DNA of 64,000 bases from Paenibacillus sp. SYP-B3998 (GCF_010820665.1 NZ_JAAIKC010000005.1:248001-312000); one strand, 5' to 3'. Positions 1-9,626 are shown, counted from the stretch's first letter. The notes: a model not told the origin generated them from the sequence alone. Numbers and translations are program-made.

Positions 1-97
1 GATCTTGAACCTGAAAGCAGCGAAAGCAGAAGGTATTGAAGTGACGGATACAATGAAAAATGCTGTAAAAGATAAAGAGAAGAACATTATTCAGTAA
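1..97 (+). CDS. ABC transporter substrate-binding protein, C-terminal end (partial)
   Basis: The window opens inside a gene; the last 31 codons are visible in the frame starting at base 2, ending in TAA at 95-97. The tail reads as an amphipathic helix (NLKAAKAEGIEVTDTMKNAV) typical of the end of PF04392 (TrpX-like) extracellular solute-binding lipoproteins. The two genes that follow are the matching permease and ATPase, which supports the call. The ligand cannot be told from this fragment; tryptophan or a related aromatic compound is suggested only by family precedent. Confidence 0.7.
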   Translation, partial: ILNLKAAKAEGIEVTDTMKNAVKDKEKNIIQ

Positions 98-110
98 CCC
101 ATTTTCTCGA

Positions 111-147
111 AAAAGGGGTGAACGAAGCTTTTCGTTCACTCCTTTTC
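111..147 (+). terminator. Hairpin after the binding-protein gene
   Basis: A 15-bp stem (AAAGGGGTGAACGAA pairing with TTCGTTCACTCCTTT, one G-U pair) closes on a 4-base loop and is followed by a T-rich tract. It lies between the binding-protein gene and its permease, so it probably acts as a partial terminator that raises binding-protein mRNA over permease mRNA. Confidence 0.7.
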
Positions 148-213
148 TCAGTTAATCGGTAGCACTCAGGTGTAAGACATATTCATATTCTGATCGTAAC
201 GGAGGTTATACAA

Positions 214-1128
214 ATGGCTGATTCCATGATGGGAGCCGTTGAGCTAGGTCTTCTCTATGCGCTTATGGCGCTCGGGGTCTACATCACGTTTCGCATTCTC
301 GATTTCCCTGATTTGACGGTAGATGGCAGCTTTACGACAGGCGGAGCTATTGCTGCTATTATGATTTCCCATGGATTCGCGCCTTGGTTGGCTTGTTTGG
401 CTGCTTTTGCCGGTGGTCTTGCAGCGGGGGCATGTACGGGGCTGCTGCATACGAAGGGGAAAATTAACGGTCTATTATCCGGTATTCTTATGATGATTGC
501 CTTGTATTCCATCAATATGCGGATTATGGGCAGACCGAACATATCGCTGTTAGGCGGGGAAACCTTATTTACTTCCATGTCGCCGATTGCGCTTGTCCTC
601 ATCATCGTTATCTTGTTTAAGCTGTTGCTGGACGTGTTCCTGCATACAGATTTGGGACTCGCCTTAAGAGCGACAGGAGACAACGCACGCATGATTCGGA
701 GCTTCGGGGCCAACACGGATAACACGACCATTTTGGGCATTAGCTTGTCTAACGGTCTAGTCGCATTATCTGGTGCGCTTATAGCGCAGCAATCGGGGTT
801 TGCTGACATTTCGATGGGGATTGGAATGATCGTTATCGGTCTAGCCTCTGTTATCATCGGAGAAGCCATCTTCGGAGCGCGTTCGGTGTTCCAGGCGACA
901 TTGGCTGCTGTGCTAGGTTCTATTGTGTACCGTATCGTGGTAGCTCTGGCGCTGCGGGTCGAATGGCTGAATGCATCAGACTTGAAATTTATTACGGCGG
1001 TTATTGTTATTATCGCCCTTGTGTTTCCTTCCCTACAGAGAACGATCAAGCAAAAAGCGATGGCTAAGCGACGTTCTGCCGAACTTATTGCTCGGGCCTT
1101 ACAGTCGAATAAGGGAGGTGGCCGCTGA
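214..1128 (+). CDS. ABC transporter permease, TrpY-like
   Basis: A 304-residue polytopic membrane protein with about eight hydrophobic segments. Its N-terminus (GAVELGLLYALMALGVYITF) and the DLTVDGSFTTG motif are characteristic of the branched-chain-type permeases paired with PF04392 binding proteins (TrpY/YufP-like). The start is ATG with GGAGG about 8 bases upstream. It lies between its binding protein (upstream) and ATPase (stop and start overlap by one base), forming a three-gene importer operon. Family precedent points to an amino acid or similar small substrate; the exact ligand is unknown. Confidence 0.85.
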   Translation: MADSMMGAVELGLLYALMALGVYITFRILDFPDLTVDGSFTTGGAIAAIMISHGFAPWLACLAAFAGGLAAGACTGLLHTKGKINGLLSGILMMIALYSINMRIMGRPNISLLGGETLFTSMSPIALVLIIVILFKLLLDVFLHTDLGLALRATGDNARMIRSFGANTDNTTILGISLSNGLVALSGALIAQQSGFADISMGIGMIVIGLASVIIGEAIFGARSVFQATLAAVLGSIVYRIVVALALRVEWLNASDLKFITAVIVIIALVFPSLQRTIKQKAMAKRRSAELIARALQSNKGGGR

Positions 1129-1922
1129 TGCTTCAGCTCTCAAACGTTTCTAAATTGTTTAATCCCGGCTCAGCCGATGAGAAAATCGCGTTGATCGGTA
1201 TTCAATTGAACTTGAAGCCCGGCGACTTCGTTACGGTCATCGGCAGTAACGGCGCCGGCAAGTCCACACTCATGAACATCATATCAGGTGTAATGACGCC
1301 AGATGCCGGTGAAGTACGCATTGGTGGTGAAGTCATTCACCACCTGCCTGAATACGAGCGCAGCCGCTGGATCGGCCGCGTGTTTCAGGACCCCATGGCA
1401 GGGACCGCCCCTCGGATGACTATCGAGGAGAATCTCGCCATGGCGTATGCCCGCGGCAAGAAGCGCGGTCTAAGCTTCGGCGTCACGATGTTTAGGCGCA
1501 AGCTGTTCCTTGAACAGCTGCACCGCCTAGGCATCGGCCTCGAAGGCCGTCTGAAGGCTAAGGTCGGCCTGCTCTCCGGCGGAGAGCGGCAGGCGCTCAG
1601 CCTGCTGATGGCGACATTCACCAAGCCGCAGATTCTGCTGCTTGACGAGCATACGGCTGCGCTCGACCCAGCGCGTGCAGAGCTTATCACACGATTAACC
1701 GAGGAAATCGTGCGCGAGATGAAGCTAACCACGCTTATGGTTACGCACAACATGGAGCAGGCGATCAGGCTCGGCAATCGCCTGATCATGATGGATAAGG
1801 GCCGCATCATCCTCGATGTAAACGAGGAACGGAAGAAGGACCTCACTGTCGAGCAACTGCTCGGCGAGTTTGAGCAAATCAGCGGGAACAAGCTGTCAGA
1901 TGACCGCGTTGTTCTCGGGTAA
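1128..1922 (+). CDS. ABC transporter ATP-binding protein, TrpZ-like
   Basis: A 264-residue ATPase that energises the importer with the preceding permease. Visible motifs are Walker A GSNGAGKST (39-47), a Q-loop in VFQDPM, signature LSGGERQALS and Walker B ILLLDEHTAALD, then the switch histidine in VTHNM. The ATG shares its A with the permease stop codon (TGATG), indicating translational coupling. All catalytic motifs look intact. A strong hairpin terminator follows directly, so this is the last gene of the operon. Confidence 0.9.
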   Translation: MLQLSNVSKLFNPGSADEKIALIGIQLNLKPGDFVTVIGSNGAGKSTLMNIISGVMTPDAGEVRIGGEVIHHLPEYERSRWIGRVFQDPMAGTAPRMTIEENLAMAYARGKKRGLSFGVTMFRRKLFLEQLHRLGIGLEGRLKAKVGLLSGGERQALSLLMATFTKPQILLLDEHTAALDPARAELITRLTEEIVREMKLTTLMVTHNMEQAIRLGNRLIMMDKGRIILDVNEERKKDLTVEQLLGEFEQISGNKLSDDRVVLG

Positions 1923-1928
1923 CATAGA

Positions 1929-1976
1929 AAAGCCGTCTGCGAAGGATTGTTTATCTTTCGCGAACGGCTCTTTTTT
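1929..1976 (+). terminator. Rho-independent terminator of the ABC importer operon
   Basis: An imperfect stem pairs AGCCGT-CTGCGAA with TTCGCGAACGGCT and ends in TTTTTT. Confidence 0.8.
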
Positions 1977-1978
1977 GT

Positions 1979-2446
1979 CCAACCTGTCGAGGTTCAAGTT
2001 TCAGAGACAAGTCATCTTACTGAAAGAAGGTTAAGTCTTCGTAGAAAAAACCATGCTGAGCATAAATCTTTATAAAAAACGCGCTTCCTCTTCACACGGG
2101 AGGCGCGTTTTACTTATTGTTCAACCGTTTTCTGAGAAAGGGTTATTTAGCATCGCATCCCAAACCCTTGAGCGTGATGTAAATCTTAAATGGGTAGATA
2201 TCGTTATTCAATACTGGTTTATATTGAGTTTATAAAAAATGACTATACTGTTCTCATCAAATAAAGCGGATAATCGAGTGAGAACAAATGAATAATGAGC
2301 AAAAGAAAGTAACTTGGATTATTGTTGAACTTATGCCGGGAATGTTACTGGGCGCGCGCGCTGGATCAACAATCTGAGTTCGTCTAACGCAGGATTCTGA
2401 GGTATGCTAGAACTAACTGACAAAGAAGAAATGAGGCTGTTCCTAG
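1979..2446. other. Intergenic region with a second hairpin
   Basis: No convincing gene. A GC-rich hairpin (AAACGCGCTTCC / GGGAGGCGCGTTT, 2077-2110) is followed by TTTTA and could be a second terminator. A 60-codon open frame at 2053 spans this hairpin and has no Shine-Dalgarno site. A 29-codon frame at 2288-2377 is open but has no ribosome site either, so neither is called a gene. Confidence 0.4.
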
Positions 2447-3130
2447 ATGGCACCAGTCATGATTGTTGATGATGATCCGTATATACGTGAGTTAGTCCGT
2501 GTTTTCATGCTGAACGAGGGTTTCGACGTTGTCGAAGCTTCGGATGGTGTCGAGGCTTTGAAGATGCTTGAAACTGTGCAAGTAGATATGGTTATTATGG
2601 ATGTGATGATGCCCAATATGGACGGTTGGGAGCTGTGCAGGGAGCTGAGAGAGCATTATGATATCCCCCTTCTTATGCTTACAGCTAAAGGCGAAACCTC
2701 GCAGAAAGTTAAAGGCTTTGAGCTCGGTACAGATGATTACCTCGTCAAGCCTTTCGAGCCTGTCGAGCTTGTGCTGCGTGTAAAGGCACTGCTTAAGCGG
2801 TACAAAATTGCTTCGTCCCAGACGGTGCAGGTTGGGGATTTGATGATGAACCGCAAGACCTATGAAGTGACCGTCGGCGCAGAAAGCGAGAGCGTCACCC
2901 TGCCGCTTAAAGAATTCGAACTGCTGTATAAGCTGGGGAGCTACCCAGGTAAGACCTTCTCGCGTGACCAGCTCATCGAGCAGATATGGGGCTTTGACTA
3001 TGAAGGTAATGAGCGGACCGTAGATGTGCATGTTAATCGTCTGAGGGAGCGATTTCCGGAGGAGCAGCATACCTTTCGGATCGCTACGATCCGCGGACTG
3101 GGGTATCGCATGGAGGTGCTGCGAGCATGA
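2447..3130 (+). CDS. OmpR/PhoB-family response regulator
   Basis: A 227-residue transcription regulator. The receiver domain (about 1-118) has the acidic cluster D8-D9, phospho-acceptor D52 in IMDVMMP, and the conserved lysine in DDYLVKPF. The C-terminal winged helix (about 130-225) ends in the typical RTVDVHVNRLRERF ... RGLGYRM. It overlaps the following histidine kinase by 4 bases (ATGA), so the two are co-translated partners. The target genes are not evident from the window. Confidence 0.92.
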   Translation: MAPVMIVDDDPYIRELVRVFMLNEGFDVVEASDGVEALKMLETVQVDMVIMDVMMPNMDGWELCRELREHYDIPLLMLTAKGETSQKVKGFELGTDDYLVKPFEPVELVLRVKALLKRYKIASSQTVQVGDLMMNRKTYEVTVGAESESVTLPLKEFELLYKLGSYPGKTFSRDQLIEQIWGFDYEGNERTVDVHVNRLRERFPEEQHTFRIATIRGLGYRMEVLRA

Positions 3131-4242
3131 GCAGGCGGGCCAGAGGTAGGGCTAGGAGTGGATCTAATAGTAATAATAGTAACCGCACAAGAAAGCAGAC
3201 ATTTAGTCAGCGTCTTCGTGGTTTTCTTTTTACTTGCGGTATCTTTGGACTTATTCTTTTCTATTGGTTGGTTGCTTTTTATGCCACGGACTGGTTCTAT
3301 AGCTCTCTAGATAAGCGCCCTCATGAGGTGTTCGTCCAACTCATTAATTCGATAGGCGGTATGTTATTATGGGGGCTAACCATGACGCTACTAGGCAAGT
3401 ATTTTCGCTCAAAGCAAATGGATTTTTTTCAGGCTTTAATCGATGCAATTCGGAGTATGTCCAGAGGGGATTTTAACGTGTCCGTCGAAAATAATTCGCA
3501 TAGCGGCCCCTTTGTGGAACTAGTCGATAGTATTAATCACATGGCCGTGGAATTGGGACAATTGGAGAAGATGCGGCAGGAGTTCATCTCTAATGTGTCC
3601 CATGAAATTCAATCACCGCTCACTTCGATTAGCGGCTTCTCGCGTGCGCTGCGGAACGATAGGATTACGCTGGAGGAGCGTACGCATTACCTTGAAATCA
3701 TTGAAGCGGAGAGCAATCGTTTATCGAAATTAAGTGATAACCTGCTCAAGCTTTCATCGCTTGAATCCCAACATCATCCCTTCGAACCCAAAAGCTTCCG
3801 GCTGGATAAGCAGCTGCGTAACCACATTCTCGCCTGTGAGCCGCAATGGGTAGATAAAGCGATTGAAATGGACATCGACCTTGCCGAAGTTAATGTTACA
3901 GCCGATGAAGATTTGCTCAATCAAGTTTGGACTAATCTCATTCACAATGCCATAAAATTCGCACCCCAAGGTGGAACGATTGGCGTTCATTTACGCCGTA
4001 ATGAGGGAGAAGCCATTGTACGCATTTCAGATAATGGCATAGGTGTTCCAGATGCGGATCAGGCCCATATCTTCGAGCGTTTCTATAAGGTGGATAAATC
4101 TAGAAATCGCACATCCGGCGGTAGTGGACTGGGCCTTTCCATAGTGAAGAAAATTATTGAGATGCATCAGGGTTCTGTTTCCGTAAAAAGTCAGCAGAGC
4201 GTGGGGACGACGTTTACCGTCTGTGTCCCGTTAACTGAATAA
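3127..4242 (+). CDS. Membrane sensor histidine kinase
   Basis: A 371-residue kinase partnered with the preceding regulator. The basic N-terminus is followed by two membrane helices (about 32-55 and 74-92) with only a short loop outside, so there is no large extracellular sensor. A HAMP-like segment leads to HisKA with phospho-acceptor H159 in SHEIQSPLTS, a variant of the usual HELRTPL. The ATPase domain has the N box (NLIHNAIKFA), DNGIGVP, and the G2 region GGSGLGLSIVKK. The short loop suggests it senses an envelope signal within the membrane, as intramembrane-sensing kinases do; that is inference. Confidence 0.9.
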   Translation: MSRRARGRARSGSNSNNSNRTRKQTFSQRLRGFLFTCGIFGLILFYWLVAFYATDWFYSSLDKRPHEVFVQLINSIGGMLLWGLTMTLLGKYFRSKQMDFFQALIDAIRSMSRGDFNVSVENNSHSGPFVELVDSINHMAVELGQLEKMRQEFISNVSHEIQSPLTSISGFSRALRNDRITLEERTHYLEIIEAESNRLSKLSDNLLKLSSLESQHHPFEPKSFRLDKQLRNHILACEPQWVDKAIEMDIDLAEVNVTADEDLLNQVWTNLIHNAIKFAPQGGTIGVHLRRNEGEAIVRISDNGIGVPDADQAHIFERFYKVDKSRNRTSGGSGLGLSIVKKIIEMHQGSVSVKSQQSVGTTFTVCVPLTE

Positions 4243-4443
4243 CCCCAAGGGGATAGATGAAAGAAGGGGCTAATCATTTCTACCGGTAACACTGGGATAA
4301 AACAGGGCGGGTTTGGCCATTCTTTATTTGACAAAAGCATAAGCTATAGCCATATAATATTTTATCCGATTAAATAGTGTATAATTCAATTTTATGTAAA
4401 TGCATTTTATGTAAATCCATTTATGGAGAGGAGACTAATCAAG

Positions 4444-4941
4444 ATGAAAGAGTCAAATCAAGCCTTTGGACAAGCGCTCGTTAAATCCCTAATTGGAGAG
4501 CGAGGACACATTCCGATAGCAAGAGCATTATCGGATATTACAGTTGATGTGGCCGGGAAGCGTACCGATAACATGCCCTACAGCATCTACCAATTGTTGA
4601 TGCACATGAGTTACTGGCAGGACTTTATGTTGACCTATCTTGAAGGAGGCAAACCCGTATTGCCGACAAGCGTAATGGAAAGCTGGCCTAGCGAGGAGCA
4701 ACCAGAGGATGCGGAGAAATGGCAAGACACGGTTGAGCATTTCCTACAAGGTGTAGAGAAAGCTGTTCAGATGGCCCAAACAACCCAGTTGGACGAGCCT
4801 ATTAATAACTTTCCCGGCGAAACAAAAGCGGGTATTTTGCGAAATATTGCCTCACACAACTCATATCACCTGGGGGAAATTGTCCTGCTTCGCCGTTTAC
4901 ATGGAGCTTGGCCGCCTCCTGGCGGAGGCTACCCTGCCTAA
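4444..4941 (+). CDS. DinB-family protein
   Basis: A 165-residue four-helix-bundle protein of the DinB/YfiT type. The likely metal ligands are H54 (LLMHMSYW), H138 and H142 (SHNSYHLGEI), the usual triad. An in-frame ATG at 4423 sits inside the sequence GGAGAGGAG, which is clearly the Shine-Dalgarno site, so the start is placed at 4444. The family includes metal-dependent thiol transferases for bacillithiol or mycothiol; a bacillithiol role is possible here but not shown. It is transcribed alone. Confidence 0.8.
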   Translation: MKESNQAFGQALVKSLIGERGHIPIARALSDITVDVAGKRTDNMPYSIYQLLMHMSYWQDFMLTYLEGGKPVLPTSVMESWPSEEQPEDAEKWQDTVEHFLQGVEKAVQMAQTTQLDEPINNFPGETKAGILRNIASHNSYHLGEIVLLRRLHGAWPPPGGGYPA

Positions 4942-5688
4942 GCAAACTTGCTTATTTATATAGGCAACGCAAATAGGGATCCCGCTTATCTATGATAACC
5001 GGAGACCCCTATGTTAGTTTGTTCCTATTCAATTGTAACCAAGCACGCTCCCATCGAACAACTGACGTTGCATAATTAAACGTAAACTCACTACAGCGAT
5101 CCTTTCCTCAGATGAATGACCACGTTTGAAATACGATTTCCCACATGCCCTAAGATCGAGTAAAGTGTGGCACCTCTTTCCGTCAAGTATTCAAGTATGG
5201 AGGGCATGTTTCGCTTACCTGCTGCATTGGGCTATCCCCTCTCCTCTTGCTGTCGATTGATCGTGCCGGCTCGCTGCTTCAAAGTTGCTTGAAGGCTTGT
5301 CTTGCATGTGAGCCTGTAATTAATATAGCCTATTATTAAACTATTGTAAATATTCAGAATATTAAATTAAATGGTGAAAAGGCCCGGTTTATAAGCCTTT
5401 TCTCTCGATTGCTCTCTTAATCTTAATTTTACAAAAAAAATATTAGGTTATTCGATTGAGAGTTAGAGTGCCCATCATAACGCGAACTTGGCGTTGGGCT
5501 ATCTTGGGAGATTTCGGTACGAGGATTTTCCGCTAGGCAGCAGTTTGGATGAGCTGCTAGTCGAAGTGATGAAGATCGACTAGGTCTTTATAAGTAAAAG
5601 CACACAGCTATCCAAACGGTAAACCGATGTAAACTGGGAGATTGGAGTGTATAGCTTACGTATCTGCAAAAGAATGCACTTGCGTATC
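4942..5688. other. Gene-free stretch with decayed coding traces
   Basis: About 750 bases without an intact gene. One trace on the minus strand (5091-5227) resembles an HxlR regulator and is listed separately. On the plus strand about 35 codons ending at TAG 5581-5583 read YLGRFRYEDFPLGSS and so on; they look protein-like but have no start and no recognisable family. The 5300-5440 part is AT-rich and contains nothing I can name. Confidence 0.4.
5091..5227 (-). pseudogene. Remnant of an HxlR-type transcriptional regulator
   Basis: On the minus strand one frame reads VSETCPPY and the adjacent frame continues LEYLTERGATLYSIL. Together these match the HxlR-family pattern of PP followed by VEYxLTxxGxxLxxIL at the end of the winged helix, broken by a frameshift. 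No N-terminal helix-turn-helix remains. The assignment rests on this short pattern only. Confidence 0.3.
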
Positions 5689-6126
5689 CTATAGGAATCT
5701 TTTAACGAATTTGTACCCCGTTTCTTGAAACCCCAATTGTTGTCCTAACGCATGAGTCCCATTTTTTCTTTCCGAGCCTGTTACCCACCACATGCCAGTA
5801 CACGCATGTTTATTAGCTAATAGCTCTGCAAAGTGCTTTAGTTTATCGGTGGCATTCGGATCTTCGCTGGGCTCGTCCAAGGATAAGACTGAGACTTCGC
5901 TAAACTTCAAATCGCTATCGGTGCTTTCACGGATACGAAAGCCTAAGGTTCCGCGAATTTGATTCTCCTCTACATAGACATAAAGGGATTCATTTGGATG
6001 ACTTTGCATGAAGTGAAGCCTGTTTTCAATGTGCAGCGGGGAGATAGATTTGCCTGTCAGTTGGCTAATTAGTGAGCTGATTTGCGTAGTGTCTTGTGAG
6101 GTTGCTTGCCGAATAACATAGTCCAT
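5689..6126 (-). CDS. GNAT-family acetyltransferase
   Basis: A 145-residue protein with the GNAT layout: N-terminal MDYVIRQATSQDTTQISSLI, a central strand pair (YVYVEENQIRGTLGFRI), and a C-terminal GxQLGFQETGYKFVKRFL that fits the acyl-CoA fold end. The central Q/RxxGxG/A pyrophosphate loop is not clearly conserved, which weakens any substrate prediction. A ribosome site AAGAAGG precedes the ATG. A perfect 14-bp palindrome lies just upstream. Confidence 0.75.
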   Translation of the reverse strand: MDYVIRQATSQDTTQISSLISQLTGKSISPLHIENRLHFMQSHPNESLYVYVEENQIRGTLGFRIRESTDSDLKFSEVSVLSLDEPSEDPNATDKLKHFAELLANKHACTGMWWVTGSERKNGTHALGQQLGFQETGYKFVKRFL

Positions 6127-6147
6127 AAAATTCCTTCTTTCTAGATA

Positions 6148-6161
6148 AAAGTACGTACTTT
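6148..6161. promoter_or_regulatory. Perfect palindrome upstream of the GNAT gene
   Basis: AAAGTACGTACTTT is a perfect 14-bp dyad 22 bases upstream of the GNAT start codon, in the position of an operator. The regulator is not known. Confidence 0.4.
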
Positions 6162-6228
6162 CTTTTTTTCTTGTTAATTATACCATATATTGGAACATAG
6201 GTTCTATATCGGATATTGATGGAAAATG

Positions 6229-6262
6229 CAAAAGGCCCGCCAATTTAGGCGGGCCTTTTAGT
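6229..6262 (-). terminator. Terminator of the M42 aminopeptidase gene
   Basis: AAAAGGCCCGCC and GGCGGGCCTTTT form a near-perfect 12-bp stem 11 bases downstream of the minus-strand stop codon. It can work in both directions. Confidence 0.85.
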
Positions 6263-6272
6263 AAACTTACGA

Positions 6273-7346
6273 TCATGCCTTGGCGTGAATCGTGTTAAGG
6301 GTTGTTCGGTCGCTTGCTTTCACGAGCTTAACAAGGAGTTCCTTCGCAGCTGCGTAATCATCTACGTGCAGAATGGACGCTGACGTGTGAATATAGCGTG
6401 CGCAAACGCCGATGACAGCGGACGGGATGCCACTGCCTTGAAGATGAACATTGCCGGCGTCCGTACCGCCGGCCGAGATGAAATACTGATACGGAATTTT
6501 ATGCGTCTCGGCCGTATCTAGAATGAACTCCACCAACCCTCGGTGAGTGATCATCGTGGGGTCGAAGATGCGCAGCAGCGTGCCGCGACCAAGCTGGCCG
6601 AAGGCGCTGCGGTCGCCGGTCGTATCGCCGGCGGCACTTGCATCCAGCGCGTAGAATAAGTCCGGCTGGATCATATTCGCCGCCGTGTAGGCGCCACGCG
6701 CGCCTACTTCTTCCTGTACGGTTGCTCCGGCGTACAGGACATTAGGGAGCTTCGTTCCGTGAAGCTCCTTCATGAGTTCAATCGCAAGGCCGACGCCGTA
6801 GCGATTGTCCCAAGCTTTGGCCATAATCCGCTTCGGATTGGCTAGGGGAGTGAACGGGCAGATCGGCACGATCTGCTGTCCGATGCGAACGCCGATGCGC
6901 TGCGCGTCGGCGCGGTCTTCTGCGCCGATGTCTATGTACATCGACTTGATGTCTGCAGGCTTGCCGCGTGCAGCGTCATCCAGCAGGTGCACAGGAACAG
7001 AGCCGATGACCCCGATGATCGGCCCCTGATCAGTCATGATTTGCACGCGCTGCGCAGGCAGTACCTGACTAAACCAGCCGCCAAGGGGCTGGAACTTGAT
7101 CGTGCCGTGCTCAGTGATGCCGTTCACGAGAAAACCGACTTCGTCGAAATGGCCGGCAACCATCACTTTCGGGCCACTTTCATCGCCGCGCTGAATCCCG
7201 AACAAACTGCCGAGTCCATCCTGAATGAACTCCGATGTGTATTTCTCTAATTCTCCACGGACGAATGCGCGTATGTCCCGTTCAAACCCAGGGGCAGCCT
7301 GCATTTCGGTTAACGTACGGAAAAGTTCTAAGGTCTCTGTATTCAA
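6273..7346 (-). CDS. M42-family aminopeptidase / endoglucanase-like peptidase
   Basis: A 357-residue cytosolic metallopeptidase (FrvX/YsdC/PepA type). Motifs for the two-metal site are AGHFDEVGF (H66, D68), the bridging aspartate in AKAWDNRYG, the catalytic glutamate pair in [11 protein letters not shown] and the aspartate in YALDAS, with the last histidine in the C-terminal YIHTSASI segment. The length fits the family. It probably trims peptides imported or released during protein turnover. The gene stands alone with its own terminator. Confidence 0.88.
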   Translation of the reverse strand: MNTETLELFRTLTEMQAAPGFERDIRAFVRGELEKYTSEFIQDGLGSLFGIQRGDESGPKVMVAGHFDEVGFLVNGITEHGTIKFQPLGGWFSQVLPAQRVQIMTDQGPIIGVIGSVPVHLLDDAARGKPADIKSMYIDIGAEDRADAQRIGVRIGQQIVPICPFTPLANPKRIMAKAWDNRYGVGLAIELMKELHGTKLPNVLYAGATVQEEVGARGAYTAANMIQPDLFYALDASAAGDTTGDRSAFGQLGRGTLLRIFDPTMITHRGLVEFILDTAETHKIPYQYFISAGGTDAGNVHLQGSGIPSAVIGVCARYIHTSASILHVDDYAAAKELLVKLVKASDRTTLNTIHAKA

Positions 7347-7743
7347 GTAAAATCCCTCGCCTTTAAGAAATTAGGTAGATTGAGCTTGCTGTATATGTAC
7401 TTATTTTACCACAGAAATCATGAAAACTCTTGAAGGGTCAGCTGAAGGGGTGGGGACTTGGTATTCTTAGCCTAGTGCAAGCCTTCACACGTTATATCGT
7501 GAAAGTTTATTCGGATAACCCTAGCTATCTTTAGTTAATTCCTCTAGGAATAGTAGGAATATAACCCTGTTTCTGCCATATTTACCCTTGTTTAAACCCC
7601 CTATTTGTAAAAAAATAAAGGTAGTCCTAATTTAATTGCTAACAGTAAAATCTGCTTACAAGGAGGAGAGAATTCCCTGTCTCTTATCGTTGGAAATGAT
7701 CGTTCCATCACTAATTAAAATTAGTCATTGCGGGAGGTTTATC
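7347..7743. other. Intergenic region upstream of the chitinase
   Basis: About 400 AT-rich bases between divergently transcribed genes. It must hold both promoters, but no box was clear enough to place. An in-frame ATG at 7636 would extend the chitinase by 36 residues and bury the signal peptide, so that stretch is treated as leader. Confidence 0.4.
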
Positions 7744-9573
7744 ATGATGTCTGTACAAAAAAAAGTAGTGAATAAAGTGCTTCTTTGGACAATTTTATTT
7801 GCCCTAATGATCACCTTGTTCCCCGTAGCCGCAACAAAGGCTTCGGCAGCAACAGGCAAAATCATCGTTGGCTATTGGCATAATTTCGATAATGGTTCTG
7901 GTTTTATTCGACTGAGAGATGTTTCCTCCAAGTTTGATGTCATCAACGTTTCTTTCGCCGAACCGACGGGCGCCACGAACGGTACAATCGGTTTTACGCC
8001 TTATAGCTACACGGATGCCGATTTTAAAGCGGATGTCACGTATCTAAAAGGAATAGGCAAGAAAGTAATTATTTCGATCGGCGGTGCTAACGGGCAAGTA
8101 CAGTTAACAACTACGGCGGCAAGAGATAACTTCGTTAATTCCGTGACAACCATCATAGAGAAGTACGGATTCGACGGATTAGATGTCGATTTTGAAGGAC
8201 ATTCCTTATACTTGAATGCCGGTGATTCCGACTTCAAGAATCCAACTACGCCAGTCATTGTAAATCTCATTGCCGCTTTGAAAGCAATTAAGGCTCACTT
8301 TGGTTCCAGCTTTGTCCTGACGATGGCGCCGGAAACATTTTTCGTACAGCTTGGTTATGCATTTTACGGTGGAAGCTGTTCAGGCTGCGATTCGCGTGCA
8401 GGTGCTTATTTACCGGTCATTTATGCGGTACGTGACTCCTTGAATTGGCTGCAAGTACAAAATTATAACTCAGGTCCTATTACGGGCTTAGATGATCAAT
8501 ATCACACGATGGGCGTTGCAGATTTTCACGTCGCTATGCTGGATATGATCCTCACAGGATTCCCAGTTGCCAAAAATGCGAACAACTTTTTCCCGGCGTT
8601 GAGACAGGATCAAGTTGTCCTCGGGCTGCCAGCGTATGCGAATGCAGGTGGGGGTTTTACGACAGTTTCGGAAGTACAGAAGGCGCTTGATTATGTCATT
8701 AAAGGAATTCCTTTCGGTTCTTATCGGCTTCATGGAAGTCCGTCTGGATATCCTGATTTAAAGGGCCTCATGACGTGGTCCGTAAACTGGGATAAATTCA
8801 ATAATTTTGAGTTCTCTAACAGCCATCGCAGCTATTTGGATAACATCGGCACAACGCCTGATACGCAAGCGCCTTCTGTACCTTCTGGGCTTGTATCAAC
8901 GGGCAAAACGCAAACTAGCGTTTCCTTATCATGGAATGCCTCGACAGATAACAAAGCGGTTACAGGCTACGATGTCTACAATGGCTCACAGTTAGCGCTA
9001 TCCGTGACAGGCACTAGTGCTATGGTAAGCGGTTTGACGTCTGGAACCACCTATAGCTTCACGGTGAAAGCAAAGGATGCGGCAGGCAATGTATCAGCAA
9101 CCAGCAGCGCGTTAGTGGTGACAACGCTACCGACTACGGGAGTGGATACACAAGCGCCAACGATACCAACGAACTTAGCATCAACGGGCAAAACGCAGAC
9201 GAGCATCTCTTTATCGTGGACGGCATCGACAGATAATACAGTTGTTGCAGGCTACGATGTCTACAATGGCTCGCAGTTAGCGCTATCTGTGACAGGTACA
9301 AGTGCTACGGTGAACGGTCTGACGTCTGGAACTGCCTACACCTTTACAGTGAAAGCAAAGGATGTGGCAGGCAATGTTTCGGTAGCGAGTGCAGCGTTGA
9401 CGGTGACAACAGACAGCACGTCATCTGTTCAGCCATGGGCGCCATATGTGGCCTATAAAATAAACGACTTAGTTACTTATAGTGGCAAGACGTATAAAGT
9501 CGTTCAAGGACATACGTCATTACCAGGGTGGGAGCCAGTCAACGTTCCGGCTTTGTGGAGCTTAGTGAATTAA
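7744..9573 (+). CDS. Secreted GH18 chitinase with two Fn3 and a CBM5/12 domain
   Basis: A 609-residue exported enzyme that hydrolyses chitin with retention of configuration. A signal peptide spans about 1-35 (KASA cleavage). The GH18 barrel (about 37-365) has the SIGG strand and catalytic motif DGLDVDFE with acid E151. Two Fn3 domains follow (about 373-560), then a CBM5/12 chitin-binding module (about 562-609, with WAPYVAYKINDLVTY and GWEP). GGAGG lies upstream of the ATG at 7744. The Fn3-CBM tail is almost the same as that of the next gene, an M4 protease, suggesting joint action on chitinous material such as fungal walls or insect cuticle. Confidence 0.92.
   Translation: MMSVQKKVVNKVLLWTILFALMITLFPVAATKASAATGKIIVGYWHNFDNGSGFIRLRDVSSKFDVINVSFAEPTGATNGTIGFTPYSYTDADFKADVTYLKGIGKKVIISIGGANGQVQLTTTAARDNFVNSVTTIIEKYGFDGLDVDFEGHSLYLNAGDSDFKNPTTPVIVNLIAALKAIKAHFGSSFVLTMAPETFFVQLGYAFYGGSCSGCDSRAGAYLPVIYAVRDSLNWLQVQNYNSGPITGLDDQYHTMGVADFHVAMLDMILTGFPVAKNANNFFPALRQDQVVLGLPAYANAGGGFTTVSEVQKALDYVIKGIPFGSYRLHGSPSGYPDLKGLMTWSVNWDKFNNFEFSNSHRSYLDNIGTTPDTQAPSVPSGLVSTGKTQTSVSLSWNASTDNKAVTGYDVYNGSQLALSVTGTSAMVSGLTSGTTYSFTVKAKDAAGNVSATSSALVVTTLPTTGVDTQAPTIPTNLASTGKTQTSISLSWTASTDNTVVAGYDVYNGSQLALSVTGTSATVNGLTSGTAYTFTVKAKDVAGNVSVASAALTVTTDSTSSVQPWAPYVAYKINDLVTYSGKTYKVVQGHTSLPGWEPVNVPALWSLVN
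8860..9570 (+). repeat. Fn3-Fn3-CBM cassette, copy in chitinase
   Basis: Fn3 units begin at 8860 and 9145 with DTQAP, and the CBM begins at 9427. Each Fn3 unit repeats [13 protein letters not shown], [15 protein letters not shown] and FTVKAKD. The same cassette occurs at 11482-12192. Confidence 0.85.
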
Positions 9574-9592
9574 ATGCAGGCGATGAAGGTGT

Positions 9593-9626
9593 GGCAGCGA
9601 TGCTAAGAAGGTCGCTGCCAGCTTTT
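9593..9626 (+). terminator. Chitinase terminator
   Basis: GGCAGCGA and TCGCTGCC form an 8-bp stem followed by AGCTTTT. The remaining 250 bases before the M4 gene are AT-rich and hold its promoter and leader. Confidence 0.75.

Noticed and set aside
279-1049. 256-codon open frame on the minus strand across the permease gene
   Set aside because: It is antisense to a clear membrane permease, shows low-complexity Ile/Thr/Ser/Pro content and has no ribosome site.
2053-2235. 60-codon frame between the ABC operon and the first response regulator
   Set aside because: It runs through a GC-rich hairpin with T tract and lacks a ribosome site.
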